Source: Pempheris klunzingeri (taxonomy: Eukaryota > Chordata > Actinopteri > Acropomatiformes > Pempheridae). Taken from it: a stretch of 64,000 nt of DNA. Of this stretch, positions 50,096 through 61,415 are shown piece by piece. The notes under the pieces are model-generated. The model saw nothing but the letters and a program-made list of their open reading frames with translations, had not been told where the DNA came from and did no database searches. Location: assembly GCF_042242105.1 (NCBI RefSeq), contig NC_092033.1, forward strand, positions 1,198,908 through 1,262,907, in the 5' to 3' direction. Made by a program: the position numbers and the translations under genes. Each line of letters starts with the position of its first letter. Position 1 is the first letter of the stretch.

Positions 50096-50235
50096 AGTTA
50101 GACTGGACGGCTGTGATGAGTGGATCAATAAAGAGGAGGACTTCATCCATATGTGCAGAGATTCTAATGAAGCTCAGTTATATAAACATTAATACAATAA
50201 ACTAAGAGGAATAAAGAGTCTTTAAGTGGTTTGGT

Positions 50236-50251
50236 GGCCCTTAAAAGAGCC
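50236..50251 (-). promoter_or_regulatory. Histone 3' stem-loop with wobble pair, H4 copy 2
   Basis: On the coding strand GGCTCTTTTAAGGGCC. The A normally found in the 3' arm is G (at 50239), turning one U-A pair into U-G. The other copy has a perfect stem. The loop is TTTA. Confidence 0.9.
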
Positions 50252-50285
50252 GTTAGAGTGAGTGTGGACTGGATGAGGGTCTGGT

Positions 50286-50603
<318 letters not shown>

Positions 50604-50658
50604 TCAGTCTAGTTTGTCCTGAAGAAAAACTGATGACTGACGAGCGACCGGCGGGCTG

Positions 50659-50747
50659 ATTTATACTCTGTCTGCGGACGTGTTTGAGGACCACCAGCTG
50701 GCTCTGCTGGGCGGAGACACGTTCTAACAATAGTGTCTGTGACGTCA
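50659..50747 (-). promoter_or_regulatory. H4 copy 2 promoter: TATA, H4 element, CRE-like site
   Basis: On the minus strand: TATAAAT at 50665-50659, the element GGTCCTCAAACACGTCCG at 50692-50675, and TGACGTCA at 50747-50740. Order and spacing match copy 1. Confidence 0.85.
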
Positions 50748-50759
50748 CTTCCTCATGTA

Positions 50760-51124
50760 ACATTAAATAATTCAAATTCTATCAAACTTTAATAATAATA
50801 TAATACATGTTGTTAATTATAATATACTGCAGTATAAATAATTATAATATACTTACATGTGAGTATTACTACGTGTGTCTCTACACAGTATACTTTTCTA
50901 TTATATAAATCTATGCATACCATATTAGTTTATATGTATATAAACTATGGTATATAAATATAATAATAATATAAACCATATACATGTATATAGTTTATAT
51001 ATGTCATTACTTACCTGTATTGTAATTATTATATTTTATTTATTATTTGATGACTGTAGGACCTTACATATATCCTCCACAAATGAAAATATATATTATT
51101 ATATAGGAAGTAATATAACTACAA

Positions 51125-51193
<69 letters not shown>

Positions 51194-51845
51194 TGATATA
51201 TGCATACAGAAACATGTATATAAACACTGTAGTGCAGTTGTTGAACAGATTAAATAAATAAATCAAATCAAAGACGTTACACAGTATAAAATAAGTACAG
51301 CACTGCCCACAGCTGCTTCCCCACCATTGTTGTGAATGTGAGAATAAATAATAAACCTGTAAAGTATTAATGACTCTGCTCCCTCCCACCTGTTTGCTCC
51401 TTAACCCAGAAGAACCCACACACTTTTGAATTATTCTGGAAATGTCCCTTTACAGCTTTTATCCTTTAACTTCCTGGTGCAGTCATGTGACCTTTTCCAA
51501 CATGGAGGTTTGTCTGATGAACACCTGAGACACAACCGGCTGGTTTTAAAGTGTTTGTCATTTAAAGGTGAGTTTCAAACTACTAATCCAGTCCCAGATT
51601 ATATTCACCTGTCCTGGCTGTAGTTTAGGGAAAGTTGATATGAAATACTGATGTGATGTTTAGTATTTCAGGTGTCGGACAGTCAGTGTAGGATCTAAAA
51701 TCAGTTCAGACATGAGCTCCCTGTGGGCTCAGTAGTCTGATTCATAGCCCCTATAGGTTCAATGTTAACCACATGTTGGCTTTAATGATTTGAATGATTG
51801 ATTACTATAATAATAAATAATATTGGGAAGCTGCTCGTTAGGAGG
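50760..51845. other. Spacer with long CA microsatellite
   Basis: AT-rich DNA with a pure CA tract at 51126-51191. No gene was recognised. Confidence 0.55.
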
Positions 51846-51853
51846 AAGTGTGT

Positions 51854-51869
51854 GGCTCTTAGAAGAGCC
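51854..51869 (-). promoter_or_regulatory. Histone 3' stem-loop, H2B
   Basis: On the coding strand GGCTCTTCTAAGAGCC, about 33 bases after the stop. The stem is perfect. The loop reads TCTA, unlike the TTTA or TTTC loops of the other histone genes here. Confidence 0.92.
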
Positions 51870-51901
51870 GTTGGGTTTGTGTTGATCAGGATCAGGTCAG
51901 T

Positions 51902-52270
51902 TTACTTGGAGCTGGTGTACTTGGTGACAGCCTTGGTGCCCTCAGACACGGCGTGCTTGGCCAGCTCACCGGGCAGCAGCAGGCGGACGGCGGTCTGGAT
52001 CTCCCTGGAGGTGATGGTGGAGCGCTTGTTGTAGTGAGCCAGACGGGAGGCCTCACCGGCGATGCGCTCGAAGATGTCGCTGACGAACGAGTTCATGATC
52101 AGCATGGCCTTGGAGGAGATACCGGTGTCGGGGTGCACCTGCTTCAGCACCTTGTACACGTAGATGGCGTAACTCTCCTTCCTGGTCCTCCTCTTCTTCT
52201 TGCCGGTCTTGGTCACCTTGGACACGGCCTTCTTGGAGCCTTTCTTCGGGGCTTTCACGGTCTCAGGCAT
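51902..52270 (-). CDS. Histone H2B
   Basis: Core nucleosome histone H2B, 122 residues, beginning [14 protein letters not shown] and ending in the standard [12 protein letters not shown] nine bases further upstream is not a start; the ATG before CCT-GAG is. The histone fold and the C-terminal helix are intact, with the ubiquitylated lysine in AVTKYTSSK. Two positions differ from the usual sequence: L57 (SSKAMLIMN, usually G or S) and S64 (SFVSDIFE, usually N). The tail is slightly shorter than in many fish H2Bs. The gene is divergent from H2A but 3.9 kb from it, much more than the few hundred bases usual for H2A-H2B pairs. Confidence 0.97.
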   Translation of the reverse strand: MPETVKAPKKGSKKAVSKVTKTGKKKRRTRKESYAIYVYKVLKQVHPDTGISSKAMLIMNSFVSDIFERIAGEASRLAHYNKRSTITSREIQTAVRLLLPGELAKHAVSEGTKAVTKYTSSK

Positions 52271-52342
52271 GATGATCACAACTGAAGTTATCAGATACGA
52301 ATACCCCTCTTGCGGACGGGACCCTTATTTTGTATGTGCTCT

Positions 52343-52380
52343 ATGCAAATGAGTCTGTGCTGTTGCTCGCACAGGATTGG
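52343..52380 (-). promoter_or_regulatory. H2B promoter: octamer and CCAAT
   Basis: On the minus strand ATTTGCAT (52350-52343), the Oct-1 site typical of H2B promoters, lies about 75 bases before the ATG, and CCAAT (52380-52376) lies further upstream. The TATA position is weak: the strand reads ACAAAATAAGG near 52334-52324. Confidence 0.85.
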
Positions 52381-52384
52381 CTGA

Positions 52385-53800
52385 AGCACGGGTGTGGAGA
52401 GGATGAGCAGCACTGAGGTTTAGGTGGCGGAGAGTTAACGTGTGTTAACTACATTCATCCTAATTAATTTAAGAGCAATTACAATATGTGTCATTTTAAC
52501 ACATTAACATGTTAATTTCTGCACTGTGGTGTAATAAAATAAACCAGACAACATTCAGGTGGAGAGACAGACAGGGGACATTGATCAGAGAGATAGATTG
52601 GGCCTCTGATCCTTTATGTAAAGGCTAATTTTGACTCATTAACTCTTCATTTCAGTTTCCATCCAGATCAGATCAGATGCAAAAAAGTACATTAAACCTG
52701 CACTTGTAATTGCTGATATATTTTAAAGACTATATTCTACATTGTATGTGTAAGTTGTGTAATTTATTTACCTTCTGTGAGAGCAGTTTCCTAAGTGAGA
52801 AATGATTAAGTTACAGTAATTGATCATTGATAATTGATATCAGTGCTTTCTTATTTCTTCACTTCTTCTTTAACTTCACATCAGATTATGAAGCCGAGGA
52901 GTTTAATTTCTTCTTTCACTCTCTGAACTGATCTAAACTCTAAACTCTTCTGTCACCGTGTAGTTTGGGTCCTGAAGCCTTTTTCACATCAGACAGTAAA
53001 ACACACCTGGTTTCTTCAGGTTTGTGGATCATTTCTCTCCAAATACAGAGATTATCCCACATAACTCGCCTCTTAATGGCACAACAATAAGTGTCTGAGC
53101 AGATATTTCATAGTCTGTATTCATTATAGTCAGACATCTGTAACTTTTAATGTGAGCTTCATCACTTTTCTTTAATAAAACAACACGTGACCCCGATAGA
53201 AAGAGTCTGGACTGATACTGTTACAGTTTAATGTGGAAACAGCTGTTAACCACATTCATTTTGACTACAAAGACAAATACAGCATATATACAGATATAGA
53301 TATATAGATGCTGCATACGTCCAACATTAATAAACGTCAAAACACATTAAAAAGGGCAACCACACACACACACGAGCAGTAATCACTGAGAAGTTTGTGA
53401 AAAGTGAAAAGAGTTTGTTCTCAGGTGTAACCTGGATCAGGTCACCTGGCCAGCTGACCTGAGGGGCCTGATCGGGGTTAAAGCCCAAACATCAGGTGTT
53501 TTACAGACTTTTAGCAGGAGTTTGGAGGTGATTCTGCACTGGGAGCCATTAGGTGATTTCAGTGAGAACATGCTGATATGATTTTCAAAACTGAGACCAG
53601 CGGCCAGCTGTGTAAAATTAGACCTCGTCTTTGATCTAAATGTACTAACTTAGATACCTGGTAGTGCAATGCATTATGGGTGAGAGAAGACACTTCACAG
53701 AGGAGAAAAAATAGCGCATGTAACAGAGACACTTTTTAGGAATATCTTATCTATGTACTCAGATTATTTCAGTGTGAGTTAATGACATAAACACATCACA
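52385..53800. other. AT-rich spacer, H2B to H2A, first part
   Basis: No coding sequence, RNA gene or repeat family was recognised in these 1.4 kb. Confidence 0.5.
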
Positions 53801-53810
53801 GCGAGGAGGT

Positions 53811-54415
53811 GGTTGAGGCTTCTGACTTCATCTCTGTATTTCATAGACTGCGATACCTGGAAAAAAAATACGTTTTGTGGCCTGATATCTGCTCCATCTT
53901 TTTCTTCAGTCTAAGTCTAAAGAGCGAAGATGACTTCTACTCTACGTACAGTCAGTGGAATCTGTTTGCATCCGGCCAGCAGGAGCATCTCCATCAGACT
54001 GAGTCCTCCTGCCCCACGAGACCAGGTCATCTCCTGCCTCATGGACCGAGTGCAGCATCCAGTGCAGCACCAGGTAGCAGCAGCAGCCATCACCATCTCC
54101 TTGTTGGCCTCCTCCATGTCCTCTGCCTCTGCTCAGCCTGACTTACTTTCTCCAGGGACCGTGGACGAGTTCGGGAAGTATGCGGTGGTGCAGGTGAGGA
54201 TAATATCCCAGAGGACGAAGGTGCACTGGCTTATGTTGCTGCGGGAGGGGGAGGCGGAGGGGGAGGAGGAGGAGGAGAGCCTGTGCCCACTGTACCATCC
54301 ACAGCTCTGTCCAGAGGCATGGCAGTGGAGGACACACCTACAGCAGCATCCTGGGCCTCACGGCGCCCTTTTATCTGATCTTATTAGTGCAATACGTCTG
54401 AGTCCTCTCTAACTC
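53811..54415 (+). pseudogene. Decayed coding-like sequence, possibly MADF/BESS type
   Basis: Overlapping frames at 53809-54141 and 53930-54412 have a more protein-like composition than the surrounding AT-rich DNA. The stretch around 54151-54230 reads GTVDEFGKYAVVQVR, which resembles the DEFxxFGKY start of the C-terminal region in MADF/BESS-domain proteins, often carried by PIF/Harbinger transposons or derived from them. An acceptor-like TTTTTCTTCAG precedes 53911. Frames change along the stretch, so I read it as a broken remnant. The family assignment is tentative. Confidence 0.27.
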
Positions 54416-54532
54416 ATGACCAGCAGAGCTCCGTCAGCTCTGGACACGCTACGCACACACAGCCTCCACCTTAGAGATAGGTCACTATCGTCCCTGCCCT
54501 CAATATCTATATAACACACGTGTATATATTTA

Positions 54533-55236
54533 CACTACTCACTAAAAGTTAGGGATATTCAACTTTCAGGTGAAATATATGGAAAATGTAAAAAGTGAAT
54601 GCTACAGTGATATTATATCATGAAAGTAGGGCATTTAAGTAGAAGCATGCAATGGTGATTTTATTCATCTTAAACAATTTATTGAAAGAAAATCTACCAA
54701 CAGTGGTAGGTAAACCACAACAAAACATGTTCAGTGTCTCAATAAATTGGGATGTGGCCAAAGGACGTCCACTCCTCTCCTTTCTGTGACTCTTCCAGTC
54801 TCTGTATCACTGTTCCAACCTCCTGATGACACTCTGTGACCCTCTAAGCTCAGTGAACACCTCCGTCTGAGGACTTCCTGTTTGAAGCCTCCAGTGTTGA
54901 GGTGCTGCTGATCAACTGTTAGGTGTCGTCTTGGTCTCATGATGTCAGAATGTGAACAGCAGGATGAGGAGGACTGTTTAAATACCAATTCTAACTGAAG
55001 CAGGAAATGTATTGGTGGATTCATGGATCAAACCTGTTGTGAATGTTGCTGTTAAGCTTCTTGTTAGAGAACAGCAGCTGGTGCAGAAAGTACTGAGACA
55101 CTGAACAGTTGGACATGTGCATTCAAAGGTTTAGAGAAGGTCACATTAAGTTCACCTGGAAAGGTTAGAATGCATTTTAGGTTCATCCTGAAACTTCACC
55201 TGAAAGCTGAATATCCCTAACTTTTAGTGAGTAGTG
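54533..55236 (-). mobile_element. Deleted mariner/Tc1-like transposon
   Basis: The ends are inverted repeats: CACTACTCACTAAAAGTTAG at 54533 and its reverse complement at the right end, continuing as GGGATATTCAACTTTCAGG against CCTGAAAGCTGAATATCCC. A TA flanks each end, as expected of the mariner/Tc1 superfamily. At about 704 bases it is too short for a transposase gene of around 1 kb. The minus strand keeps pieces of one: MRPRRHLTVDQQ near the start and a tail reading DVLWPHPNLLRH, with the middle missing. It is non-autonomous and sits between the divergent H2B and H2A genes. Confidence 0.85.
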
Positions 55237-55429
55237 TAAATACAGGAGAGAAAACAGCTTTAACACCACAGATAAAACTTTGAAGTGGATAAATGAATGA
55301 TGGAAAAAGGGACTTTTAGCTTATAGAACAAATAAAAGTAGAGTAAAAAGGCTACAATGCTCTTATGTATTAATCCAGATACACCCACTAACTAATTAAC
55401 CATAATCCTGAATTCCTACATCGTTTCTT

Positions 55430-55520
55430 CTGAGCTGCTCTTTATGGAAAGTGACCTGAAATAATGCTGTTACGAATTGGTGCTATAGAAATAAAGATTG
55501 ATAAATAAAGATCGACTAAT
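55430..55520 (+). mobile_element. LINE 3' end fragment
   Basis: GGTGCTATAGAAATAAAGAT followed by TGATAAATAAAGATCG has the form of a common fish non-LTR retroelement 3' end. No coding part is visible. Confidence 0.45.
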
Positions 55521-55524
55521 TTGC

Positions 55525-56095
55525 TAAACAATGTTTGATAAATATTGAACTTTTACCATGTGAAGCAGCCTTATGTTGTCATTTAGTCTCTCTAAAAGGT
55601 TTTTTATCAGCAGTGCACACTGGACAGTAATACTCAATAAAGTCTCTTTCTTCATTTAATCTATATTAATACATCAGAATCGATTCGTTGATTTTGTCCA
55701 TTATTGATCTTTATGTACAAAGTGACATTACTTGTGCTTAAATGTAGTAAACATTTACTACTTTATATATAATGTGATTTTCTTTCTGTGTTCTTGTTTG
55801 ACTTTTTCAGATGAAGAGGTGTATGATGTCTGCTTTTCATTTTGTTTCACTTTTTTAAATTCATGTATGTAATTTAATGTAAATAACATATTTAATCCAT
55901 CCATTTGTTGTCTCCGCGGAGATATTATACAATTAACATTTTGTGTTTCTGAGGGGTTTTTTTTCTGTTTAACTCAGACATCCAAGAGGAGTCTGTCTAA
56001 ACACACTGTAGCTGCAATACAATTTGAATGTCGTCTTATTTTGAAAATCCCACACAAAGAAAAAAAGGCGCCTTCATTAATTCAGGAAGCAGAAA
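55525..56095. other. AT-rich spacer upstream of H2A
   Basis: No gene or repeat was recognised. The last bases contain CTTATTTTGAAAATCCCACA (56034-56053), a block that recurs in diverged form before the promoter at the right edge of the window. Confidence 0.5.
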
Positions 56096-56109
56096 CGAGC
56101 TCTTTTCTG

Positions 56110-56157
56110 ATTGGTCGATCAGTCCGTCCAATGACGAGCAGCCGGGCTCCATATAAA
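56110..56157 (+). promoter_or_regulatory. H2A promoter: ATTGG, CCAAT, TATA
   Basis: ATTGG at 56110-56114, CCAAT at 56128-56132 and TATAAA at 56152-56157, about 60 bases before the ATG. The arrangement TCTGATTGG, CCAATGA, ATATAAAC is repeated at 63900-63965. Confidence 0.85.
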
Positions 56158-56211
56158 CGCGGATTCTGCTGCTAGAAGAACATATTCTTTGACTTTACCA
56201 AGAATAACTAA

Positions 56212-56604
<393 letters not shown>

Positions 56605-56634
56605 ACACCCGGGACCAGATCACACCAACACAAA

Positions 56635-56673
56635 GGCTCTTTTAAGAGCCACCCAACTACACTTAAAGAGAGA
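56635..56673 (+). promoter_or_regulatory. H2A stem-loop and downstream element
   Basis: GGCTCTTTTAAGAGCC at 56635-56650, then a purine-rich TTAAAGAGAGAAA near 56662-56674 as likely U7 target. Confidence 0.92.
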
Positions 56674-56778
56674 AATCCTATTACCAGTGGTTACTGAGGC
56701 TCGTACACATTACAACATTATAGTATGTCAGGTCATCAGAAGGGTTCTAGTGTAGTAACTGTACAATAACTTGGTTTC

Positions 56779-56950
56779 ACGAATCAAGAATCTTTATTTC
56801 CTTTGTCATGTCCCACCACAACACTGATGCATACTCAAATGTTTAGAGCAATAAGTAGTGAAATAAAAGTTACATGTACTCAAGATGTTTATCATGTGCA
56901 CCATAAGAACACTGAGCAATGAAATTCTTTGAATTTACTTTGCTCGTTTC
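56779..56950 (-). mobile_element. LINE 3' end fragment, reverse
   Basis: In reverse it reads GAATTTCATTGCTCAGTG and, further on, CAAAGGAAATAAAGATTCTT, the paired words found at many fish LINE 3' ends. It lies between the convergent H2A and H1 genes. Confidence 0.4.
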
Positions 56951-57335
56951 CCTCCAGACAAAGAAAAATAAATTATAAATACAAAAATAAGGATATATGG
57001 ATATAATATAATTTAAAAGGATAAATATAATGTGCAAAATAAACATTTACACTGTAATCCCTGTCATGGGACTGAAATGAACTGATTGCGACACTGAATA
57101 ATTAAACTGACAGGAAATTCCTGTCTAATAGATGGATTTTAAAAACTTGTCATAAGTTTAACATTTTACTATGTTTAAAATATATACATGTACTTCACTT
57201 TATCAAAGAACATAAAAATATATAAAAACTAGTATAAAGTTGTAATAAATGTGATGTAGTTGAGGCTGAGTGTTGTGAAGGTGAATCCCACATTATAAAG
57301 ACATAGAGGAGGATTTGCTCTGTAGAGACTGTGGA

Positions 57336-57351
57336 GGCTCTTAAAAGAGCC
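57336..57351 (-). promoter_or_regulatory. Histone 3' stem-loop, H1
   Basis: On the coding strand GGCTCTTTTAAGAGCC, about 35 bases after the H1 stop codon; perfect stem, loop TTTA. Confidence 0.93.
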
Positions 57352-57385
57352 GTTGTTGCAGCAGGTGGTGGATGAAGGAACTACT

Positions 57386-58030
57386 TTACTTCTTGGCCTT
57401 CTTGGCTGCAGGTTTCTTAGCCGGAGCTTTCTTGGCTGGTACCTTCTTGACGGGCTTCTTGGGGCTCTTCTTGGGAGCAGCAGCCTTCTTGGGGCTCTTC
57501 TTGGCTGCTGCCGGCTTCTTAGCGGCCGCTGCTTTCTTGGCCGGTGCCTTCTTCGGGGACTTCTTGGGGGCAGCTGCTTTCTTGGCTGCGGGCTTCTTTG
57601 CTGCCGGTTTCTTGGCCGCTACTTTCTTGGCCGCGGGCTTCTTGACCTTAGCCGGAGCTTTCTTGGCCGCCGCCGCTTTCTTGACGGGCTTGGCGGCCTT
57701 GGGCTCCTTGGCCAGCTTGAAGGAGCCGGACGCCCCGGTCCCTTTGGTCTGAGTCAGGGTCCCTTTCCCCACCAGCTTGATGACGGCGCTGTTGATGCGC
57801 TTGTTGCTCTTGGCCACATCCACTCCTTTGGCGGCCAGAGCCTTCTTCAGCGCCGCCACCGAGAGCCCCTTCCGCTCCTTGGACGCGGCCACGGCGGTGA
57901 CGATCAGCTTAGGGAGGGTGGGTCCGTCCTTCTTGGGCCGGGGAGCGGCCTTCTTCTTGGCGGCCTTAGCCGGAGCCTTAGCCGGGGCTTTGGCCGGAGC
58001 GGCCGCTGCTGCTGGAGCTTCTTCTGCCAT
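57386..58030 (-). CDS. Linker histone H1
   Basis: Linker histone, 214 residues, binding the nucleosome dyad and linker DNA. An alanine- and lysine-rich head (1-35) is followed by the winged-helix globular domain at about 36-109 ([19 protein letters not shown] ... [10 protein letters not shown]) and a long lysine/alanine/proline tail. The tail contains three SPKK motifs, the usual sites for cyclin-dependent kinases, and ends [10 protein letters not shown]. The start ATG is at 58030. Coding DNA is GC-rich against an AT-rich background. The gene is intronless, convergent to H2A and uses the stem-loop ending, so it is a replication-dependent somatic-type H1. Frames on the opposite strand are shadows of its codon repeats. 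Confidence 0.97.
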   Translation of the reverse strand: MAEEAPAAAAAPAKAPAKAPAKAAKKKAAPRPKKDGPTLPKLIVTAVAASKERKGLSVAALKKALAAKGVDVAKSNKRINSAVIKLVGKGTLTQTKGTGASGSFKLAKEPKAAKPVKKAAAAKKAPAKVKKPAAKKVAAKKPAAKKPAAKKAAAPKKSPKKAPAKKAAAAKKPAAAKKSPKKAAAPKKSPKKPVKKVPAKKAPAKKPAAKKAKK

Positions 58031-58094
58031 GTTAGTGTGTGTTCGCTCTGCTGTGTTTGTCTCAGCGTGTCCGAGCTCAGAGCAGGAGGCGGGA

Positions 58095-58177
58095 CTTATA
58101 AAGGACGTGAGAACCGTGGAGACTCAACGCTCAAAGCCGCTCCGCTGCTCGCCTCAAATGTGGCGACACTTGTGTTT
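58095..58177 (-). promoter_or_regulatory. H1 promoter: TATA and H1 box
   Basis: On the minus strand TTTATAAG at about 58102-58095, roughly 70 bases before the ATG, and AAACACA at 58177-58171, the H1-box word at about the usual distance upstream. Confidence 0.75.
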
Positions 58178-58179
58178 TC

Positions 58180-59105
58180 TCTTCCTCATTTTAGGGATAA
58201 AATACACTCAGGATCAACGTTTTGGACCCCAATTCTTACCGCGTTGCTTAGAAAACGCTCTTCGCTTCAGACTCCGCTCATGTTGGGCCACATGGACTCA
58301 TGTGTTTAACTCCACGGGGCTTCAAACCTCCGGAATACACCGTCACTTTGGACAACTCGCGGAGAGTTTTCTTCACATTTCTCCTGTAAAAGTGCTCAAA
58401 AGTTACTTGTATTCAATGTGACAGCGCTGCTGCTGTTAGCAAACACATGTGGCGATGGAATAAAGGTGAAATCTCCGCACTAATGTGTTTTATTTAGTCT
58501 GAACCAGACGGGTTTTCGCTGCAGGTAAACACAGGGACGCTGCCGGTGACTCCGGCCGTCAGACGGACTCCTGTCTCTGGTGGATCCGCTGGAAAACACT
58601 CGGATTCTTCGCTAAATGTCGGATTTGACATGAAGTGGATTTAAAACACAAGTTCACATGTCAGTAATTCTCTTATTTCCGGTGTAATTAAAGTACCATC
58701 TGTGTGCTGTGCTGCACAGAGACGTGGTTTGATCAGTCAGTCTGAGAGGAGATCTGCAGGGATCCTGTGATCCAGTTACTGTTGGCTGGGGATCATTTCT
58801 GTCTGCAGGTTTCCTGTGTTTAATGCAGCTTCTTCTAATAAAGATGTAATGATCCACTGTGTTTCTCAGCATCAGACTGAACTCAAATCAGAATTGATCC
58901 CCTAAAGACGTTCAGCTGTGATCCAGGAGGATCCCTCACTTTCCTCAGTGCTGCTTTCTCTCTGTTTTAAATCCAGAGAGAAACTGTGAGGTTAAACAGT
59001 TTGATCTGGGGAAAACTCTCTGTGACAGGAAGTGTTCAGAAACACTGAAGCTCACAATTACAGTGAAATAACGACTTGATCCTAAATCTACTGAATCCTC
59101 AAAGT
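58180..59105. other. Spacer upstream of H1
   Basis: No gene, RNA gene or repeat family was recognised. Confidence 0.5.
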
Positions 59106-59111
59106 GACTCC

Positions 59112-59205
59112 AGAGGTGGGAAGTAACTGAGTACATTTACTGAAGTACTTCAGGGACTTTTACTTTACTGCAGTTTCTTTTTTTTATTACTTAAACCTGC
59201 AGATG
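59112..59205 (+). repeat. Family E block
   Basis: GTGGGAAGTAACTGAGTACA and TTTTACTTTACTGCAG follow the pattern of a very common fish dispersed repeat, also seen near 30240 and 20740. Its limits are approximate. Confidence 0.5.
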
Positions 59206-59473
59206 TGTAGTTTTCTCATCTGTTGTTCATTTGATCACAATAGATCTCTTTAGTTTCCTTCCACTGTCCCATGTGTGTCCAGCCTGAAGGATCCAGGTAA
59301 TGACCTTAATCACCTTTAATCACTTTACAGATTATCACTGTCGTCCCTTCACGTCCACTCAAACGTTGGTAATGTGTCGTGACGACAGATTAAAGAGCGT
59401 CAACGGTCTGTTTGTCGGCAAAAAGCTTGATGTGGAAAGAAAAAGTAGATTCAGGCTGAGCTGAAGTCAGCCC

Positions 59474-59585
59474 ACCTTAACTTTAACCTTAACTTTAACC
59501 TTAACCTTAACTTTAACCTTAACCTTAACCTTAACTTTAACCTTAACTTTAACTTTAAGTTTCACCTTAACTTTAACTTTAACTT
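59474..59585 (+). repeat. 6-bp tandem repeat, AACCTT/AACTTT
   Basis: About eighteen hexamers alternate between CCTTAA and CTTTAA. It resembles but does not match the vertebrate telomere repeat (CCCTAA on this strand), so I do not call it telomeric. Confidence 0.9.
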
Positions 59586-59639
59586 CACTGAAAACATCTC
59601 CTCAGTTCTTCTCTTGGCTCTTAAATCGTTTCTCCTCTT

Positions 59640-60385
59640 GTGAGTTTCCACATCCATGGACAAGCTGTGGAAAGTGTGGAGAGTCTCAGGTTTCTTGGAG
59701 TCAGTGTCTCCACTCAGATGTCTCGGACTACCAACACCTCAAACCTGGTGAGGAAGAAGCTCAGCTCAGCAAAGACTCTTCTTCCTCAGAAAGCTGAGAA
59801 AGGCCAAACTCCCCCAAGGAGTTGAAGCTCAACTTCTACCGCAGCACCGTGGAGAGCGTCCTCACAAAGAGGGTGAAGCCCCGCAGAGAGGTGAAGGCAG
59901 CTCAGAGGATCATCGGCCGGAGCTCCCTCACCTCCACACGCTCTGTGCCAGCAGACGGAGGAAGAAGAAGGCCGGGAGCATCACACTGGACACCACACAC
60001 CCTGGAAACTCACCACGAACAGGCTGAGGACCAGCTTCTACCCAGAGCTGTGGCCTCCATCACAGCCTCCCCCCTGTTTTCCTAAACTCCTCAGCAGGAC
60101 GACCTCAGCAGCCTCTAAGCACAGAGTCTTTGTACAAACACTGGTACTCACTCTTTCATGCTGCACTGCTCTGTACATAGTGTTTATTTTTATTTTGTAA
60201 CTGTTATTCTTGATAATTGTGTGTGTGTATTTATATATTTATATATATATATTTCCTTTTTGCCTATTTTTATATCTTTATTTATTGTCTTTATTGTCTT
60301 GTTTATAAATGTCAGATGGAATTTCATTATACTTTGCTGTATAATGACAATAAACCTGATTCTGATTCTTTGAATGTTTGTGATG
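59640..60385 (+). mobile_element. 5'-truncated LINE: reverse transcriptase C-terminus and 3' UTR
   Basis: Translation gives ESLRFLGVSVS near 59670, then after a stop and frame change NFYRSTVESVLT, VKAAQRIIG and NRLRTSFYPE. These are the ordered landmarks of the C-terminal region in the reverse transcriptase of fish L2/Rex-like non-LTR elements. The 3' UTR ends in GGAATTTCATTATAC, GACAATAAACCTGATTCTG. Stops and frameshifts show it is dead. Only the last part of the element is here, as expected from incomplete reverse transcription. Confidence 0.8.
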
Positions 60386-60419
60386 AATCGCAGGTTGAAA
60401 AGCAGAAAATTCTTCTTTA

Positions 60420-60500
60420 GATAGACAGAAAGACTTTATTGATCCCCAGGAGGAAATTCTGCTGTTACAGCAGCAGAGAAAGTTAAAGTGAGCTCCACCA
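60420..60500 (-). mobile_element. LINE/SINE 3' tail, reverse
   Basis: In reverse it reads CTGCTGTAACAGCAG, TTCCTCCTGGGGATCAATAA and then AAGTCTTTCTGTCTATCT, the common tail of a fish LINE family. The same tail ends the element at 62075-62668. Confidence 0.75.
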
Positions 60501-60504
60501 TGAA

Positions 60505-61260
60505 TACAAACACATGAATAGAAAATGTGACACACACTATTATATTCACTCTAATCCATAATACAAACATCATCTTACTAATTTAAAAACCTATCTGTGA
60601 CTCCACGGGGAGCAGAGTTACCACAAAACAATAAGAAAAGATTTATGATATAAAAAGGCTGAATTTACAAAAGGAAAGAAAAATCTAAGAAAAAGAACAA
60701 AGAAGGTTAGAAAGAGTTTTTGTTTGTAATCAGTCAAAGTCCTTCTGCTCCGATAGAGAAACACACATGGACAAGTGGACGTTTGGGCCAATAACAGATA
60801 ATAAAGAGAATCTGGTCTAAAGTTTAGTGTCACAGACTGTGTGGAAGAAGTCTGAATGATATTAGTCATTAATATGAACATCAGGATATTGTTAGGATGA
60901 ACCTGTTGTTAATGTAGTGACTAATAGAAAGTGATGAATGTGAAACAAGATGACAGGTAAAGTTACTTTGGATGTAAACCAAATACGGTAGAAATAAAGT
61001 TCAGCGCTGCAGGACGCCGTCAGAGGCCCCCGACTCTTTTCACAGCATCAGAAATAAGTGAACGAGTCATGTGACCCACATTTTCTCTGCCCACCGACAT
61101 TTAGAGACGTTTAAGACCATCATGTGGTTATTGATCCTGTTACTGACCAGCAATCAATAAACGCACCGCAGAGCTTCCTCCATCAGGACGGAGCTCTGCT
61201 GCAGCAGCAGCTGTTTGCTGACACGTCAACTTCTTCTTCTTCTTCTTCAGTCTACATGTG
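60505..61260. other. AT-rich spacer without recognised gene
   Basis: No gene was recognised. A short TTC tract at 61229-61248 leads into the trinucleotide repeat that follows. Confidence 0.5.
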
Positions 61261-61266
61261 TGTGAC

Positions 61267-61413
<147 letters not shown>

Positions 61414-61415
61414 CT

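Noticed and set aside
52271-52279. Extended H2B start (three extra residues)
   Set aside because: The first codon there is GTG; the standard MPE start is the ATG at 52270.
57353-58421. Forward frames of 214 to 318 codons across H1
   Set aside because: They are antisense shadows of the lysine/alanine-rich H1 codons.
59474-59585. Interstitial telomere repeat
   Set aside because: The hexamers are CCTTAA and CTTTAA; no CCCTAA unit is present.
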